From positions 2,756,001 to 2,820,000 of the forward strand of contig NZ_CP032405.1 of the NCBI RefSeq assembly GCF_016806065.1: a stretch of DNA of 64,000 nucleotides. Direction: 5' to 3'. The number at the start of each line of letters is the position of its first letter. Positions within the stretch are counted from its first letter, which is position 1. Shown piece after piece: positions 51,851 through 60,794 of the stretch. The DNA comes from Rhizobium rosettiformans (GTDB lineage: Bacteria > Pseudomonadota > Alphaproteobacteria > Rhizobiales > Rhizobiaceae). Below the pieces are notes generated by a model. That model made no database searches. It was not told the origin of the DNA and worked only from the letters and a program-made list of their open reading frames with translations. The position numbers were made by a program, and so were the translations under genes.

Positions 51851-52050
51851 GGGCCGCAGGCGGGCGAGAGGCGCGGCCGTTTCCCTGGGGAACGGTGATG
51901 ACGCTCGGTCTCTTCCGCCTGCGGCTTTCTCCTGAAGTTTTCTGGGGCCTGAGCCTAACGGAATTGGCGGCAATGGCGGGGGCCTTCGGTGAGCCCGCCG
52001 GCCTGTCGCGTGGCGAGGTGGAGGCTTTGATGCGGCAGTTTCCGGATTGA
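51847..52050 (+). CDS. Tail assembly chaperone (gp10.1, rcc01693-like)
   Basis: 67 residues. The motif FPWGTVMTLGLFRLRLSPEVFWGLSLTELAA is near-diagnostic for the rcc01693 family of GTA tail chaperones (shown in parts: FPWGTVMTLGLFRLRLSPEV, FWGLSLTELAAMAG). The ATG overlaps the gp10 stop by 4 bp, which recalls the overlapping or frameshifted tail-chaperone pairs of phages. Confidence 0.85.
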   Translation: MRAAGGREARPFPWGTVMTLGLFRLRLSPEVFWGLSLTELAAMAGAFGEPAGLSRGEVEALMRQFPD

Positions 52051-52100
52051 GCGGCGGCGACCGGTAAGCGGACTTCACGCCCTCACTCGTCGACAGTTCT

Positions 52101-52592
52101 TCAGAGTGAGGAGCTGCCACTTGCGAGCAGATCGTGCAGTGCTATCAGTCTCTGCGAGAAGGACGGGTACACGCGCTGCAGGCGCTCGACATTGTCGACG
52201 ACTTTCTCGGGTTGGAGATCGAAACCATACTTGTGCCGAACGAGGTGGCGAAAGCCCTTGAGCTCTGTGAGCTGTATGTGAAGGTCAGGCGACAGCAGGG
52301 GAGGTCTGCGCCCCGCCAGTTCTTAGGCCATCTGGTCGAGGACATCCTGATGAAGGGTCGTCCCCTTTGGGGCTGATCCATCGAGATCGCGCGCGAGGCT
52401 CATGAGAATGTCTTCGATTCCGTTGTAGACGTTGTGGACGCCGAGAGACACAGCGGAGACGGCGCCCCAATCTCCTGCCAGAACATCCCTTCTGTGGCGA
52501 TCGAAGAAATCGCTCAGCTGTCCAAGCTCCCGTTCGCAACGGTCGAGCCTTGGAGAAAGTCTGGAGAATTCAGCGAGCGTGAACGGCATCAT
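52101..52592 (-). pseudogene. HEPN-type toxin interrupted by an in-frame stop (TA module 5)
   Basis: Reading from ATG 52592 (MMPFTLAEFSRLSPRL), HEPN homology continues through SLGVHNVYNGIEDILMSLAR and TLHQDVLDQMA to a TAA at 52323-52325, then in the same frame through ELAGRRPPLLSPDLH, LTELKGFRHLVRHKYGFDL and to a TGA at 52101-52103. The Rx4H ribonuclease motif (R-HLVR-H) lies after the stop. The gene would therefore be truncated before its active site unless the stop is read through. It overlaps the intact MNT gene by 23 bp. Confidence 0.72.
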
Positions 52593-52899
52593 GCAGGAGC
52601 TCTTCCACCCTGGCAGGATCAAGATCAGCTTCGAAAAGCAAATCATAGGCGATATCGGTTCCGCGCAAGTGCGAGACGACGATTTGTTCGACCCGCAGGC
52701 GACGCGTGGGTGATAACGGACCGCGCACCAAAAGATCCACATCAGAGTGGATGCGAAAATCGCCTCGGGCCAGCGAGCCGACGGGCGTTACAACGATGCC
52801 GCCTGAACCGGCCTCCCGCACGATTGCTGCCACAACTCGCTCGGCCAAGGCGTGTCGAGGTTCAAGCCTTTCGGCGATCAGCGATTGCATACGGTTCAT
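52570..52899 (-). CDS. MNT-type nucleotidyltransferase antitoxin (TA module 5)
   Basis: 109 residues. Minimal nucleotidyltransferase motif VGSLARGDFRIHSDVDLLV (GSxARG-x5-SDxDLL) complete, followed by RLRVEQIVVSHLRGTDIAYD. In known pairs it neutralises the HEPN toxin. It precedes the interrupted HEPN gene and overlaps it by 23 bp. Antisense to GTA genes, in the gap between gp10.1 and gp11. The pair is a different subtype from module 4. Confidence 0.85.
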   Translation of the reverse strand: MNRMQSLIAERLEPRHALAERVVAAIVREAGSGGIVVTPVGSLARGDFRIHSDVDLLVRGPLSPTRRLRVEQIVVSHLRGTDIAYDLLFEADLDPARVEELLHDAVHAR

Positions 52900-53049
52900 T
52901 TTCGTTCTCCCTGCCGCAGTCTAACGCAAGCGCGGTGCAGTCGGAAGTGGCCTCGCCCTTGAGCGTTTATGCTTCGCGGGTTCTTCAGCGGGAGGGGAAA
53001 GTGCGATGCGCGGCCGGGTCGCTGATGCTTGTGATGAAAGGACGTTTCC

Positions 53050-53661
53050 ATGACCGATGACGACACACTTTCGGTCGCAGTCGACCTCGATGCGGCGGCA
53101 GCGCTTTCCGTGCTCGACGATCTCGAAAGCCGCTCGACGAGTTTCGGCCGGGCGCTGACCTCGGCGCTCAAGGGCGCGACGACAGGCGGCAAGGGGCTGG
53201 AGGAGGTGTTGCGCGGGGTCGGATTGCGATTGACCGATATTGCGCTGTCTTCAGGCCTAAAGCCGCTCGAGACAATGCTCGGCAATGCGGCGGGCAGCCT
53301 GATCGGCAGCCTGTCTTCCGGGTTTGGATCGGCGCTGTCCGGAGGCGGGGTAAACGCCTTTGCCCAAGGCGGTGTGCCGGGACGGGTCACGCCCTTTGCC
53401 GAGGGCGGCGTCGTGGCGGCGCCCACCTACTTTCCGATGGCCGGTGGGACCGGGCTGATGGGCGAGGCCGGGGCGGAGGCGATCCTGCCGCTGAAACGCG
53501 GTGCGGACGGCGCGCTCGGCGTCGCAGCTGAGGGCGGCGGTGGCACGACGGTCATCCATTTCCAGGTGACGGCCAGCGATGCGGCGAGTTTCGCCAGAAG
53601 CGAGGGGCAGATCACGGCCATGCTGGCGCGCTCCGTGGGGCGCGGACGGCGTGGGATGTGA
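53050..53661 (+). CDS. Short tail tape measure protein (gp11)
   Basis: 203 residues, preceded by AAAGGACG. Composition fits tape measure: helical N terminus (VDLDAAAALSVLDDLESRST), a glycine/alanine-rich middle (AAGSLIGSLSSGFGSALSGG) and FAQGGVPGRVTPFAEGGVV, GLMGEAGAEAILPLKRG typical of phage/GTA tape measure tails. The short length is similar to RcGTA gp11 and predicts a short tail of siphophage type. It spans the interior of the tail tube. Confidence 0.82.
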   Translation: MTDDDTLSVAVDLDAAAALSVLDDLESRSTSFGRALTSALKGATTGGKGLEEVLRGVGLRLTDIALSSGLKPLETMLGNAAGSLIGSLSSGFGSALSGGGVNAFAQGGVPGRVTPFAEGGVVAAPTYFPMAGGTGLMGEAGAEAILPLKRGADGALGVAAEGGGGTTVIHFQVTASDAASFARSEGQITAMLARSVGRGRRGM

Positions 53662-53707
53662 GTGGGGAGCGAGTAGGCAGTAGGCAGTAGGCAGTAGGGA
53701 ATGGCTT

Positions 53708-53758
53708 GCCCCTCATCCGACCCTGCGGGCCACCTTCTCCCCGCAGGCGGGGAGAAGG
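53708..53758. repeat. Palindromic intergenic element, family D copy 2
   Basis: CCTCATCCGACCCTGCGGGCC followed by the CCTTCTCCCCGCAGGCGGGGAGAAGG hairpin. A short GCAGTAGGCAGTAGGCAGTAGG tandem lies just before (53672-53695). Confidence 0.6.
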
Positions 53759-53939
53759 AAAGGGCGGCCGGCGTCGGAAGCTGCAATCAAGCAAACGCGG
53801 TCTGCAGACCGACCTGCACTCAGGCGACGACCTCCAGATCCGTGTACCGCAGCCGAAGACAGATGTGGTCAGCCCTGCGGGTCACCGGACAGACGCTTGT
53901 GAATTCTCATCGCCACAATTTTGCAGAACGGAGCCTTCC

Positions 53940-54572
53940 ATGGCCTTTCACGAACAGCGTTTTCCGTTACGCCTGTCGCTGACGACGAGCGGCGGGCCGG
54001 GGCGGCAGACGGATATTGTTTCGCTTTCCAATGGCCGCGAGGCGCGCAATCGGCGCTGGCGGTTTTCGAGGCGCCGCTATGATGGCGGCACCGCGGTGCG
54101 CTCGGTCGCCGATCTCTATGCGGTGCTGGAATTCTTCGAGGCCCGCGGCGGACAGCTGCATGGGTTTCGCTTTCGCGATCCCGTCGATGGCAATTCGGCG
54201 CGACCCGGTGAGGCTGTGACGCCGCTCGACCAGTGGATTGGGGCGGGCGATGGTGAGACCTCGGCTTTTCAGCTGGTGAAGGCATATGGCGATGGCGCGG
54301 CGGTGGAGCGGCGGCCGGTGGTGAAGCCGGTGGCGGGATCGGTTCGGGTTGCGATTGACGGGGTGGAGCAAACGGGTGGGTTTTCGGTCGATGCGACGAC
54401 CGGGATGGTTACGTTTGCGGCGGGACATATGCCGGGAGAGGGCACGGAGATCCGGGCGGGTTTCGACTATGACGTGCCCGTGCGTTTCGACACCGACAGG
54501 ATCGAGATCGATCTCGAAGCCTTCCGGGCCGGGCGCATTCCCTCCATTCCGTTGATCGAGGTGATCCCATGA
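53940..54572 (+). CDS. Distal tail protein, DUF2460 (gp12)
   Basis: 210 residues from ATG 53940 (MAFHEQRFPLRLSLTTSGG). DUF2460 features: FPLRLSLTTSGGPGRQTDIV, RYDGGTAVRSVADLYAVLEF, FFEARGGQLHGFRFRDPVDG and EIDLEAFRAGRIPSIPLIEV. It forms the distal ring of the tail (RcGTA gp12). Its stop overlaps the gp13 start by 4 bp. Confidence 0.88.
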   Translation: MAFHEQRFPLRLSLTTSGGPGRQTDIVSLSNGREARNRRWRFSRRRYDGGTAVRSVADLYAVLEFFEARGGQLHGFRFRDPVDGNSARPGEAVTPLDQWIGAGDGETSAFQLVKAYGDGAAVERRPVVKPVAGSVRVAIDGVEQTGGFSVDATTGMVTFAAGHMPGEGTEIRAGFDYDVPVRFDTDRIEIDLEAFRAGRIPSIPLIEVIP

Positions 54573-55465
54573 GACGGCTTCCCGCAGCGCTTTCTGCCCA
54601 TGTCGCGACCGGCGAGACGACGCTCTGCCGCGCCTGGCGCGTCACATGCCGCGACGGCTTCCAACTGGGGTTTACCGAACACGACCAGCGGCTGGTCTTC
54701 GCCGGCACGGTGTTCGAACCGGGCACCGGATTTGCGGCGACCGAGGCAAGCAGTGCGAGCGGGCTTGCGGCGCCTGGTGCCGAGGTGCGCGGTGGCTTTT
54801 CGAGCGAGGCGATCACCGAAGCCGATCTCGCTGCCGGGCGTTTCGACGGTGCGCGGGTCGAGTGTTTCCTGGTGAATTGGCACGAACCGATGGAGCAGCA
54901 CGCGCTTTTTACGGTGCAGGAAATCGGCGAGGTGAGCCGCGCAGGACCGGGCTTTTCGGCAGAGCTCCGCAGCTTTGCCCATCGCCTGCAGCAGGCCGAG
55001 GGGCGGATCTATAACAGGCGCTGCGACGCCGATCTCGGCGATGACAGGTGCCGGGTCAACATGGACGTGGCGAACCGCAGGGTGGCGGGCGTCGTCGCGG
55101 AGGTCCTCGCGGCCGACCGGCTGACGGTGTCTGGCCTGCCGGGCGTGGGCGAGGGGCATTTCCGGCTCGGGCATGTGAGGTTCGACGACGGGCCTCTTGC
55201 CGGCAAGCGGCTGGCGATCGAGGAGAGCAGCGCTGCTGTGGGTGGGCTGATGACGCTGAGGCTGTGGCTGCCGCTCGAGGCGCGTCCGGGGGAGGGCGAT
55301 GCCGTTACGCTGACGGTCGGCTGTGACAAGAGTTTTGCTACCTGTCGAGCCATCTTTGGCAACCCGCTGAATTTCCGCGGTTTTCCGCATATGCCGGGCA
55401 GCGACTTCGCCTATTCCTATGTCACCGGAGACAGCACCCATGACGGCGGGGTGTTGTATCGGTGA
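54569..55465 (+). CDS. Baseplate hub, DUF2163 (gp13)
   Basis: 298 residues. DUF2163 (BR0599-type) protein with FAHRLQQAEGRIYNRRCDAD and the C-terminal GCDKSFATCRAIFGNPLNFR, GFPHMPGSDFAYSY. Four conserved cysteines occur as RRCDADLGDDRC and GCDKSFATC, matching the Fe-S cluster ligands reported for the RcGTA hub. It connects the distal tail to gp14/gp15. Overlaps gp12 by 4 bp. A RIME1-like element follows. Confidence 0.9.
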   Translation: MRRLPAALSAHVATGETTLCRAWRVTCRDGFQLGFTEHDQRLVFAGTVFEPGTGFAATEASSASGLAAPGAEVRGGFSSEAITEADLAAGRFDGARVECFLVNWHEPMEQHALFTVQEIGEVSRAGPGFSAELRSFAHRLQQAEGRIYNRRCDADLGDDRCRVNMDVANRRVAGVVAEVLAADRLTVSGLPGVGEGHFRLGHVRFDDGPLAGKRLAIEESSAAVGGLMTLRLWLPLEARPGEGDAVTLTVGCDKSFATCRAIFGNPLNFRGFPHMPGSDFAYSYVTGDSTHDGGVLYR

Positions 55466-55482
55466 GGGCTGCTTTTACCCTG

Positions 55483-55586
55483 CCCTCATCCTGAGGTGCC
55501 CCTGCGTGAGCAGGGGCCTCGAAGGATACAGTTCTTTGCCTCGACCCTTCGAGGCCCGACGAGGTCGGGCACCTCAGGGTGAGGGG
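55483..55586. repeat. RIME1-like element, family B copy 5 (left flank of ParE/RHH module)
   Basis: CCCTCATCCTGAGGTGCCCCTGC...GGGCACCTCAGGGTGAGGGG, a well-conserved copy with the CCTTCGAGGC core. Confidence 0.78.
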
Positions 55587-55623
55587 AAGAGTTAGGGGCC
55601 GCCAGACGATAAGGTTCCGCGCC

Positions 55624-55932
55624 TCAATCCTCAAAGTCGGCGTCTACTGGCAGATCCGGAGGTCGCATGCGTCCGTGACGGATCGTGACGATGACGATGC
55701 GGTCGGCTTCGATAACGTAGTCGAGCAGATAGTCGCCGATGACCAAGGTTCTGGCGCCTGGAACGGGCAGGCTTCTGGCAACCGGGCCGGCTTCAGGATG
55801 CGCGCCAAGCACGAGCCTCGCGTCCGAGATCCGTGCGATGAAGGTTTTCGCCGCCGCCGGGCTTCTCTGCTGGAGATACCGGATTTCCTTTCGAAGCCAG
55901 CTTGCTGCCGATTTCGAAAGGACGACGCGCAT
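55624..55932 (-). CDS. ParE/RelE-type toxin (TA module 6)
   Basis: 102 residues. RelE/ParE pattern: VVLSKSAASWLRKEIRYLQQ, SPAAAKTFIARISDARLVLG, GARTLVIGDYLLDYV and RIVIVTIRHGRMRPP. Paralogue of the toxin at 1709-2029. Start ATG 55932 shares one base with the antitoxin stop (TGATG). It interrupts the gp13-gp14 gap in antisense, with RIME1-like elements on both sides, and looks intact. Confidence 0.85.
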   Translation of the reverse strand: MRVVLSKSAASWLRKEIRYLQQRSPAAAKTFIARISDARLVLGAHPEAGPVARSLPVPGARTLVIGDYLLDYVIEADRIVIVTIRHGRMRPPDLPVDADFED

Positions 55933-56192
55933 CAGGCGACCTTGTCGGATGCGATGCGTTCAAGGTCTTTGAGGACCTGGTCGATGTCCTCCACGTGGCC
56001 GGCGGCCACCTCTTCGAGGCCCTGTCGATACGCAAGGATCTCCGCCCCCTCCTGCTGGAGGTAGGTTCTGAGCGCACGCACGATAACCCAGCTGCGCGAG
56101 CGCTCGGTCGCCTGCGCGATCGTGTCGATATCGGCGAGGACATCCTCGGGGATACGGAGCGCAATCGGATCAGATAGAGGTGGCTTGGTCAT
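55932..56192 (-). CDS. Ribbon-helix-helix antitoxin (TA module 6)
   Basis: 86 residues from ATG 56192 (MTKPPLSDPIALRIPED). Ribbon-helix-helix domain (PIALRIPEDVLADIDTIA; ATERSRSWVIVRALRTYL) and a C-terminal toxin-binding tail (DIDQVLKDLERIASDKVA). It should block its ParE partner and repress the operon. Paralogue of the antitoxin at 2026-2286; the C-terminal blocks differ, which could give pairing specificity. Confidence 0.87.
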   Translation of the reverse strand: MTKPPLSDPIALRIPEDVLADIDTIAQATERSRSWVIVRALRTYLQQEGAEILAYRQGLEEVAAGHVEDIDQVLKDLERIASDKVA

Positions 56193-56270
56193 CGTGATCC
56201 TCCGGTACAAGCGTAATACACTGTAATACGGATTTGGTGATGGTTGAAGGGGCCTCTCGCGAGGAGGCGG

Positions 56271-56379
56271 GCTTCATCCTGAGGAGCTCGGCAGAGCGGG
56301 AGCCTCGCAGGATTCTGCAGCAGATCTGACCTCGACCCTTCGAGGCCCTCGCTGGGCGAGGGCACCTCAGGGTGAGGGG
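56271..56379. repeat. RIME1-like element, family B copy 6 (right flank of ParE/RHH module)
   Basis: GCTTCATCCTGAGGAGCTCGG...GGCACCTCAGGGTGAGGGG with the CCTTCGAGGC core. Right bracket of TA module 6. Confidence 0.72.
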
Positions 56380-56473
56380 AAATGCTGTTGCGCGCTCATC
56401 GCAGCCATGGCGGTGATGCTCTTCGCAGATCTCTTCGTCCATTCCAAACCTACCTTCCATCCGGAGCCTCCCC

Positions 56474-56989
56474 ATGTCCGTCAATACATCCGTCCTGGCG
56501 ATTGCCGGGACCTGGGTCGGCACGCCCTATCGGCATCAGGGATCGGTAAAGGGGGTGGGCTGCGATTGTCTCGGGCTTGTTCGCGGGATCTGGCGGGAGC
56601 TTTATGGCAAAGAGCCCGAGGCTGTGCCGGCGTATCAGCCCGACTGGGCGGAGCGGGCGGGCGAGGAGCGGTTGATCCAGGCGGCCGGGCGGCATTTTCT
56701 GGCGGTTGCGTCCTTTGCGGAGAGCCGGGCGGGGGATCTCGTGCTGTTTCGTTTTCGGCCGCATCTGGCGGCGAAGCATGCGGGCATTCTGGCCTACTTG
56801 TCGCCGGAAGGCGGTGGCGGTGCGATGGACGCCAACGGGGCACGGTTGTCGGAGACGTGCGCGTGCGATCAACGGCCGCCCGATGCCTTCATCCATGCCT
56901 ATGAACAATCGGCGGTGACGCTCTCGGCGCTCGTGCCGGCCTGGCGGCGCAGGATTGCCGGCATCTATCGCTTCCCCGAAAGGATCTGA
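56474..56989 (+). CDS. NlpC/P60 cell-wall peptidase (gp14)
   Basis: 171 residues. NlpC/P60 catalytic Cys in VKGVGCDCLGLVRGIWREL (near residue 30) and His in AAKHAGILAYLSPEGGGGAM (near residue 102). As in RcGTA gp14, it probably digests peptidoglycan cross-links when the tail contacts a recipient cell. Start MSVNTSVLAIAGTWVG. It is 2 bp upstream of gp15 and probably co-translated. Confidence 0.9.
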   Translation: MSVNTSVLAIAGTWVGTPYRHQGSVKGVGCDCLGLVRGIWRELYGKEPEAVPAYQPDWAERAGEERLIQAAGRHFLAVASFAESRAGDLVLFRFRPHLAAKHAGILAYLSPEGGGGAMDANGARLSETCACDQRPPDAFIHAYEQSAVTLSALVPAWRRRIAGIYRFPERI

Positions 56990-56991
56990 AG

Positions 56992-59900
56992 ATGGCGACC
57001 ATTCTTCTGCAGGCGGCGGGTGCTGCCCTCGGTTCTGTCTTCGGGCCGGTCGGAGCGGCGATCGGCCAGGCGGCGGGTGCACTTGCCGGCAGCATGATCG
57101 ACCGGAGCCTGTTGTCGGGCACGCGTGAGGTGAACGGCGCCCGGCTGTCCTCGGCGCGCATTTCCGGCGCCAGCGAAGGCACTGTCATTCCGAGGCTCTA
57201 TGGCACCGCGCGGCTGGGCGGCACGCTGATCTGGGCGACGCGTTTCGAGGAAGAGACGGTGACCGAGCGCACCGGGGGCAAATCCTCCGGCGGCACGCGC
57301 ACCACGACCTATCGTTACTATGCTAATCTGGCACTTGGGCTCTGCGAGGGGCCGATCGCGGGCGTGCGGCGGGTCTGGGCGGACGGGCGAGAACTCGACA
57401 CGACCGAAGTCGAGATGCGCGTCTATCGCGGAACTGAAAATCAGCCGGCCGACCCGCTGATTGCGGCGAAGCAAGGGGCAGGCAATGCGCCGGCCTATCG
57501 CGGGCTTGCCTATGCCGTCTTCGAGCGGCTGCCGCTCGATGACTTCGGCAATCGCATTCCACTCATCCAGTTCGAGGTCATCCGACCCGTCGGGTCGCTG
57601 GAGGAGAAAATCCGGGCGGTGACGATGATCCCCGGCGCGACGGAACACGGTTATGCGACGGTCAGGATCTCGGATGCGCCGAGCGAGGGCGCGAAACGCT
57701 GGCTGAACCGCAACACGCTTGTTGCGGCGACGGATTGGCAGGCCTCACTGGACGAATTGCAGGCGCTTTGCCCTAATCTCGAAAGCGTGGCGCTGGTGGT
57801 GGCCTGGTTCGGCACGGATTTGCGCGCTGGCGACTGCCGCGTGTTGCCGGGGGTCGAGGTCGGCTACCGTAACGAGGAGAGCCGACCCTGGAGTGTTGCG
57901 GGCATCGGTAGAGGTGATGCCTATGTGGTGTCGCGCCACAGCGGTGGTCCGGCCTATGGCGGCTCGCCGAGCGACGAAAGCGTGATCGAGGCGATCCGCG
58001 ATTTGAAGGCGCGCGGGTTGAAGGTGACGCTCTACCCCTTCGTGCTGATGGATATTCCCTCAGGCAACGGCTTGCCCGACCCCTATGGCGGGGCCGAGCA
58101 GGCGTCCTATCCCTGGCGCGGGCGGATCACGGCCTATCCGCCCGGAAGCGACAAGACGGCCTCGGCGCGGGCGCAGGTCTCGAGCTTCGTCTATCGCGGT
58201 GACGGCTATCGCCGTCTCGTGCTGCATTATGCGGCGCTCGCCGCTGCTGTCGGCGGGGTCGATGCCTTTCTGCTGGGCTCGGAACTACGCGGACTGACTG
58301 CTCTGCGCGACGAGGCCAATGCCTTTCCTTTCGTTGAGGCGCTGGTGGCGCTCGCCGGTGAAGTGCGGGGTCTGCTCGGCGGCGGGACGGCGATTTCCTA
58401 TGGGGCGGACTGGACCGAGTATTTCGGCCATCAGCCAGCGGATGGCTCGGGCGACGTCTTCTTTCACCTCGATCCGCTCTGGGCGAGCCCTCATGTTACG
58501 GCCGTCGGCATCGACAATTACATGCCGCTCGCCGACTGGCGCGACGAGGATCTCGAGGCGGAAAGCCCCGATGGTTTCACCGGCATCGACGATGCCGAGG
58601 GATTTTCCCGGGCGCTGACATCGGGCGAGGGCTTCGACTGGTTTTATGCGAGCGAAGCGGACCGCCGGACGCGGGTAAGAACGCCGATTACCGATGGCGC
58701 CTATGGCAAGCCCTGGGTCTTCAGGTTCAAGGATCTCAAATCCTGGTGGGAGAACCCGCATTTCAACCGGATCGGCGGCGTCGAGCAGGCGAGCCCGACG
58801 GCCTGGATACCAGGCATGAAACCCTTCTGGATGACCGAAGTCGGTTGTGGCGCGGTCGACAAGGGGGCGAACCAGCCGAACATCTTCGTCGATGCCAAGT
58901 CGGCCGAGAGCGGAAGGCCTTACTTCTCTGCGGGTGCGCGCAGCGACAGCCAGCAGCGCCGCTTTCTGGAGGCTCATCTTGCTCACTGGACCGGCAGTTT
59001 CCTCCCATCAGGCATGGTTGATCCTTCGCATGTCTATGCCTGGACCTGGGACGCGCGGCCCTATCCGGCCTTTCCGCAGAACATGGCGCTCTGGGCGGAC
59101 GGATCAAACTGGCGCACGGGGCATTGGTTGAATGGCCGGCTGGGTACGGCGACACTGGCCGACACGATTGCGGCGATCCTCAGGGATCATGGCTTTTCCG
59201 ATTTCGACGTATCGGAAGTGGCGGGCGATCTCGGCGGCTATGTGAAGGGGGATCTGACCTCGGCGCGCGACCTGATCGAGCCCTTGCTCGACCTTTTCCA
59301 GATCGACGTGATCGAGGACGCCGGACGGCTGAAATTCCGCACCCGGCCGACGGCGAGCCTGGCTGCATGCGAGATCTCGGTGCTTGCCGACATCGCCGAT
59401 CGCCCGCTCTGGAGCGAGACGCGCGGCCATGACAGTGACTTCGCCTCCGAGGCACTGGTGACCTTCTACGACCCGGCGGCGGATTATGTCGAGGCGAGCG
59501 TGCGCTCGCGCAAGGTGGAAGCGGCGACCGATCGGCAGCTGGCCCGCGACCTGCCTGCGGCGATGCCCGAGGAGACGGCGCTCGCCGCCGCCGAGGGCTG
59601 GCTGCGTGACAACCGGCTGGCGCGGCGCACGGTTCAGCTGGCGCTCGGTCCGCAGGAGATCGCGATCGAGCCGGGAGACGTGTTGCGCTTTCCGGAAGGA
59701 CCAGAGGGGCGGTTTCTGGTGCAGGGCATCGACGAGGGCTTCGAGCGGCGTCTGACGCTGAGGGCCTTTGCCGGCAAGGTCTCCGCACCCGTGCCGGTGG
59801 TTGAACCCGGACGGGTGGTCGACGGTGGCGGTGCGGCCGGCTTTGCGCCGATCGTGCAGTTTCTCGATCTGCCGAGGCTGGAGGGTGCAAGCCATGCCGG

Positions 59901-60771
59901 TGACGCAAGTGTGACGGCCTTTGGCCGTCCCTGGCGGCGGCTTGCGGTATCGAGCTCTCCGGAACAGGAGGGCTATCGGCTGCGGCTGACGCTGGATCGG
60001 CCGGCGACCCTTGGGCGGCTTGTGGAGCCGCTCCTCCCGGGCCCTGTCGGGCGCTTCGATGGGGCGAATGCCCTGGTGGTCGAGGTGCTCGGCGGAGCCT
60101 TTGCCTCGGCGAGCCGCATGGCGGTTCTCTCCGGCGCGAACCGGATCGCGGTCCGGGCAAATACCGGCGGCTGGGAGGTCATCGGCTTTGTCGAAGCCGC
60201 GGAGATCGTGGTCGGACGCTTCAGGCTGACGGGCCTCTTGCGCGGGCTGGGCGGCACTGAGGACGCCATGGCGGCCGGTGCCGCAGCCGGGGCCGAGATC
60301 GTGGCTCTCGACGAAGCGGTCCGGCCGCTGGGGCTCATAAATGCCGAACGCGGGGCGGCGCAGAACTGGATCCTCGAGCCGATGGGGCTCGTGACCGAGC
60401 TTTCGGGGCCACATGTCTTTGCCGGCGGATTGCGGGCTGAGACGCCGCTTTCGCCGGTGCATGCGAAGGTGCTGCGGCAGGCCGCAGGCGATCTCGCAAT
60501 CAGCTGGATTAGGCGCAGCCGCATCGAGGCCGATGGCTGGACGGAGGGCGAAGTGCCGCTTGACGAGGCGGAGGAGCGCTACCGTCTGGAGATCCTTGAT
60601 GGTGCCACCGTGCTTCGGGTGGTCGAGGTGGCCAAGCCCGCCTGGACCTATGCCGGTGCCGATGAACTGACAGATTTCGGCGTGCCGCAGACGGCGCTTG
60701 ACCTTCGCATCCGCCAACTCGGCCGCTTGGCAGCGGGCATGCCGCTCGAGGCGCTGGTTCCCGTCGATTGA
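56992..60771 (+). CDS. GTA TIM-barrel baseplate protein (gp15, megatron)
   Basis: 1259 residues, the largest gene here and typical of RcGTA gp15. N-terminal transmembrane-like AIGQAAGALAGSMIDRSLLS segment (about 20-40), a beta-rich region, a GTA TIM-barrel-like domain (about 420-730; FHLDPLWASPHVTAVGIDNY, GVEQASPTAWIPGMKPFWMT), a phage-tail_3 region (about 790-950) and a beta-rich C terminus. It forms the central baseplate and receptor-facing part of the tail, together with gp13 and gp14. Frame intact throughout; follows gp14 by 2 bp. Confidence 0.92.
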   Translation: MATILLQAAGAALGSVFGPVGAAIGQAAGALAGSMIDRSLLSGTREVNGARLSSARISGASEGTVIPRLYGTARLGGTLIWATRFEEETVTERTGGKSSGGTRTTTYRYYANLALGLCEGPIAGVRRVWADGRELDTTEVEMRVYRGTENQPADPLIAAKQGAGNAPAYRGLAYAVFERLPLDDFGNRIPLIQFEVIRPVGSLEEKIRAVTMIPGATEHGYATVRISDAPSEGAKRWLNRNTLVAATDWQASLDELQALCPNLESVALVVAWFGTDLRAGDCRVLPGVEVGYRNEESRPWSVAGIGRGDAYVVSRHSGGPAYGGSPSDESVIEAIRDLKARGLKVTLYPFVLMDIPSGNGLPDPYGGAEQASYPWRGRITAYPPGSDKTASARAQVSSFVYRGDGYRRLVLHYAALAAAVGGVDAFLLGSELRGLTALRDEANAFPFVEALVALAGEVRGLLGGGTAISYGADWTEYFGHQPADGSGDVFFHLDPLWASPHVTAVGIDNYMPLADWRDEDLEAESPDGFTGIDDAEGFSRALTSGEGFDWFYASEADRRTRVRTPITDGAYGKPWVFRFKDLKSWWENPHFNRIGGVEQASPTAWIPGMKPFWMTEVGCGAVDKGANQPNIFVDAKSAESGRPYFSAGARSDSQQRRFLEAHLAHWTGSFLPSGMVDPSHVYAWTWDARPYPAFPQNMALWADGSNWRTGHWLNGRLGTATLADTIAAILRDHGFSDFDVSEVAGDLGGYVKGDLTSARDLIEPLLDLFQIDVIEDAGRLKFRTRPTASLAACEISVLADIADRPLWSETRGHDSDFASEALVTFYDPAADYVEASVRSRKVEAATDRQLARDLPAAMPEETALAAAEGWLRDNRLARRTVQLALGPQEIAIEPGDVLRFPEGPEGRFLVQGIDEGFERRLTLRAFAGKVSAPVPVVEPGRVVDGGGAAGFAPIVQFLDLPRLEGASHAGDASVTAFGRPWRRLAVSSSPEQEGYRLRLTLDRPATLGRLVEPLLPGPVGRFDGANALVVEVLGGAFASASRMAVLSGANRIAVRANTGGWEVIGFVEAAEIVVGRFRLTGLLRGLGGTEDAMAAGAAAGAEIVALDEAVRPLGLINAERGAAQNWILEPMGLVTELSGPHVFAGGLRAETPLSPVHAKVLRQAAGDLAISWIRRSRIEADGWTEGEVPLDEAEERYRLEILDGATVLRVVEVAKPAWTYAGADELTDFGVPQTALDLRIRQLGRLAAGMPLEALVPVD

Positions 60772-60794
60772 AAACCATTCAACAGGAGGATGAC

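Noticed and set aside
52134..52376. Plus-strand frame of 80 codons as a gene
   Set aside because: It is antisense to the interrupted HEPN gene; the minus strand carries the HEPN motifs on both sides of the in-frame stop.
43985..56379. CRISPR array from repeated palindromic segments
   Set aside because: Copies are far apart, about 110-160 bp long and separated by genes; no short unique spacers or cas genes.
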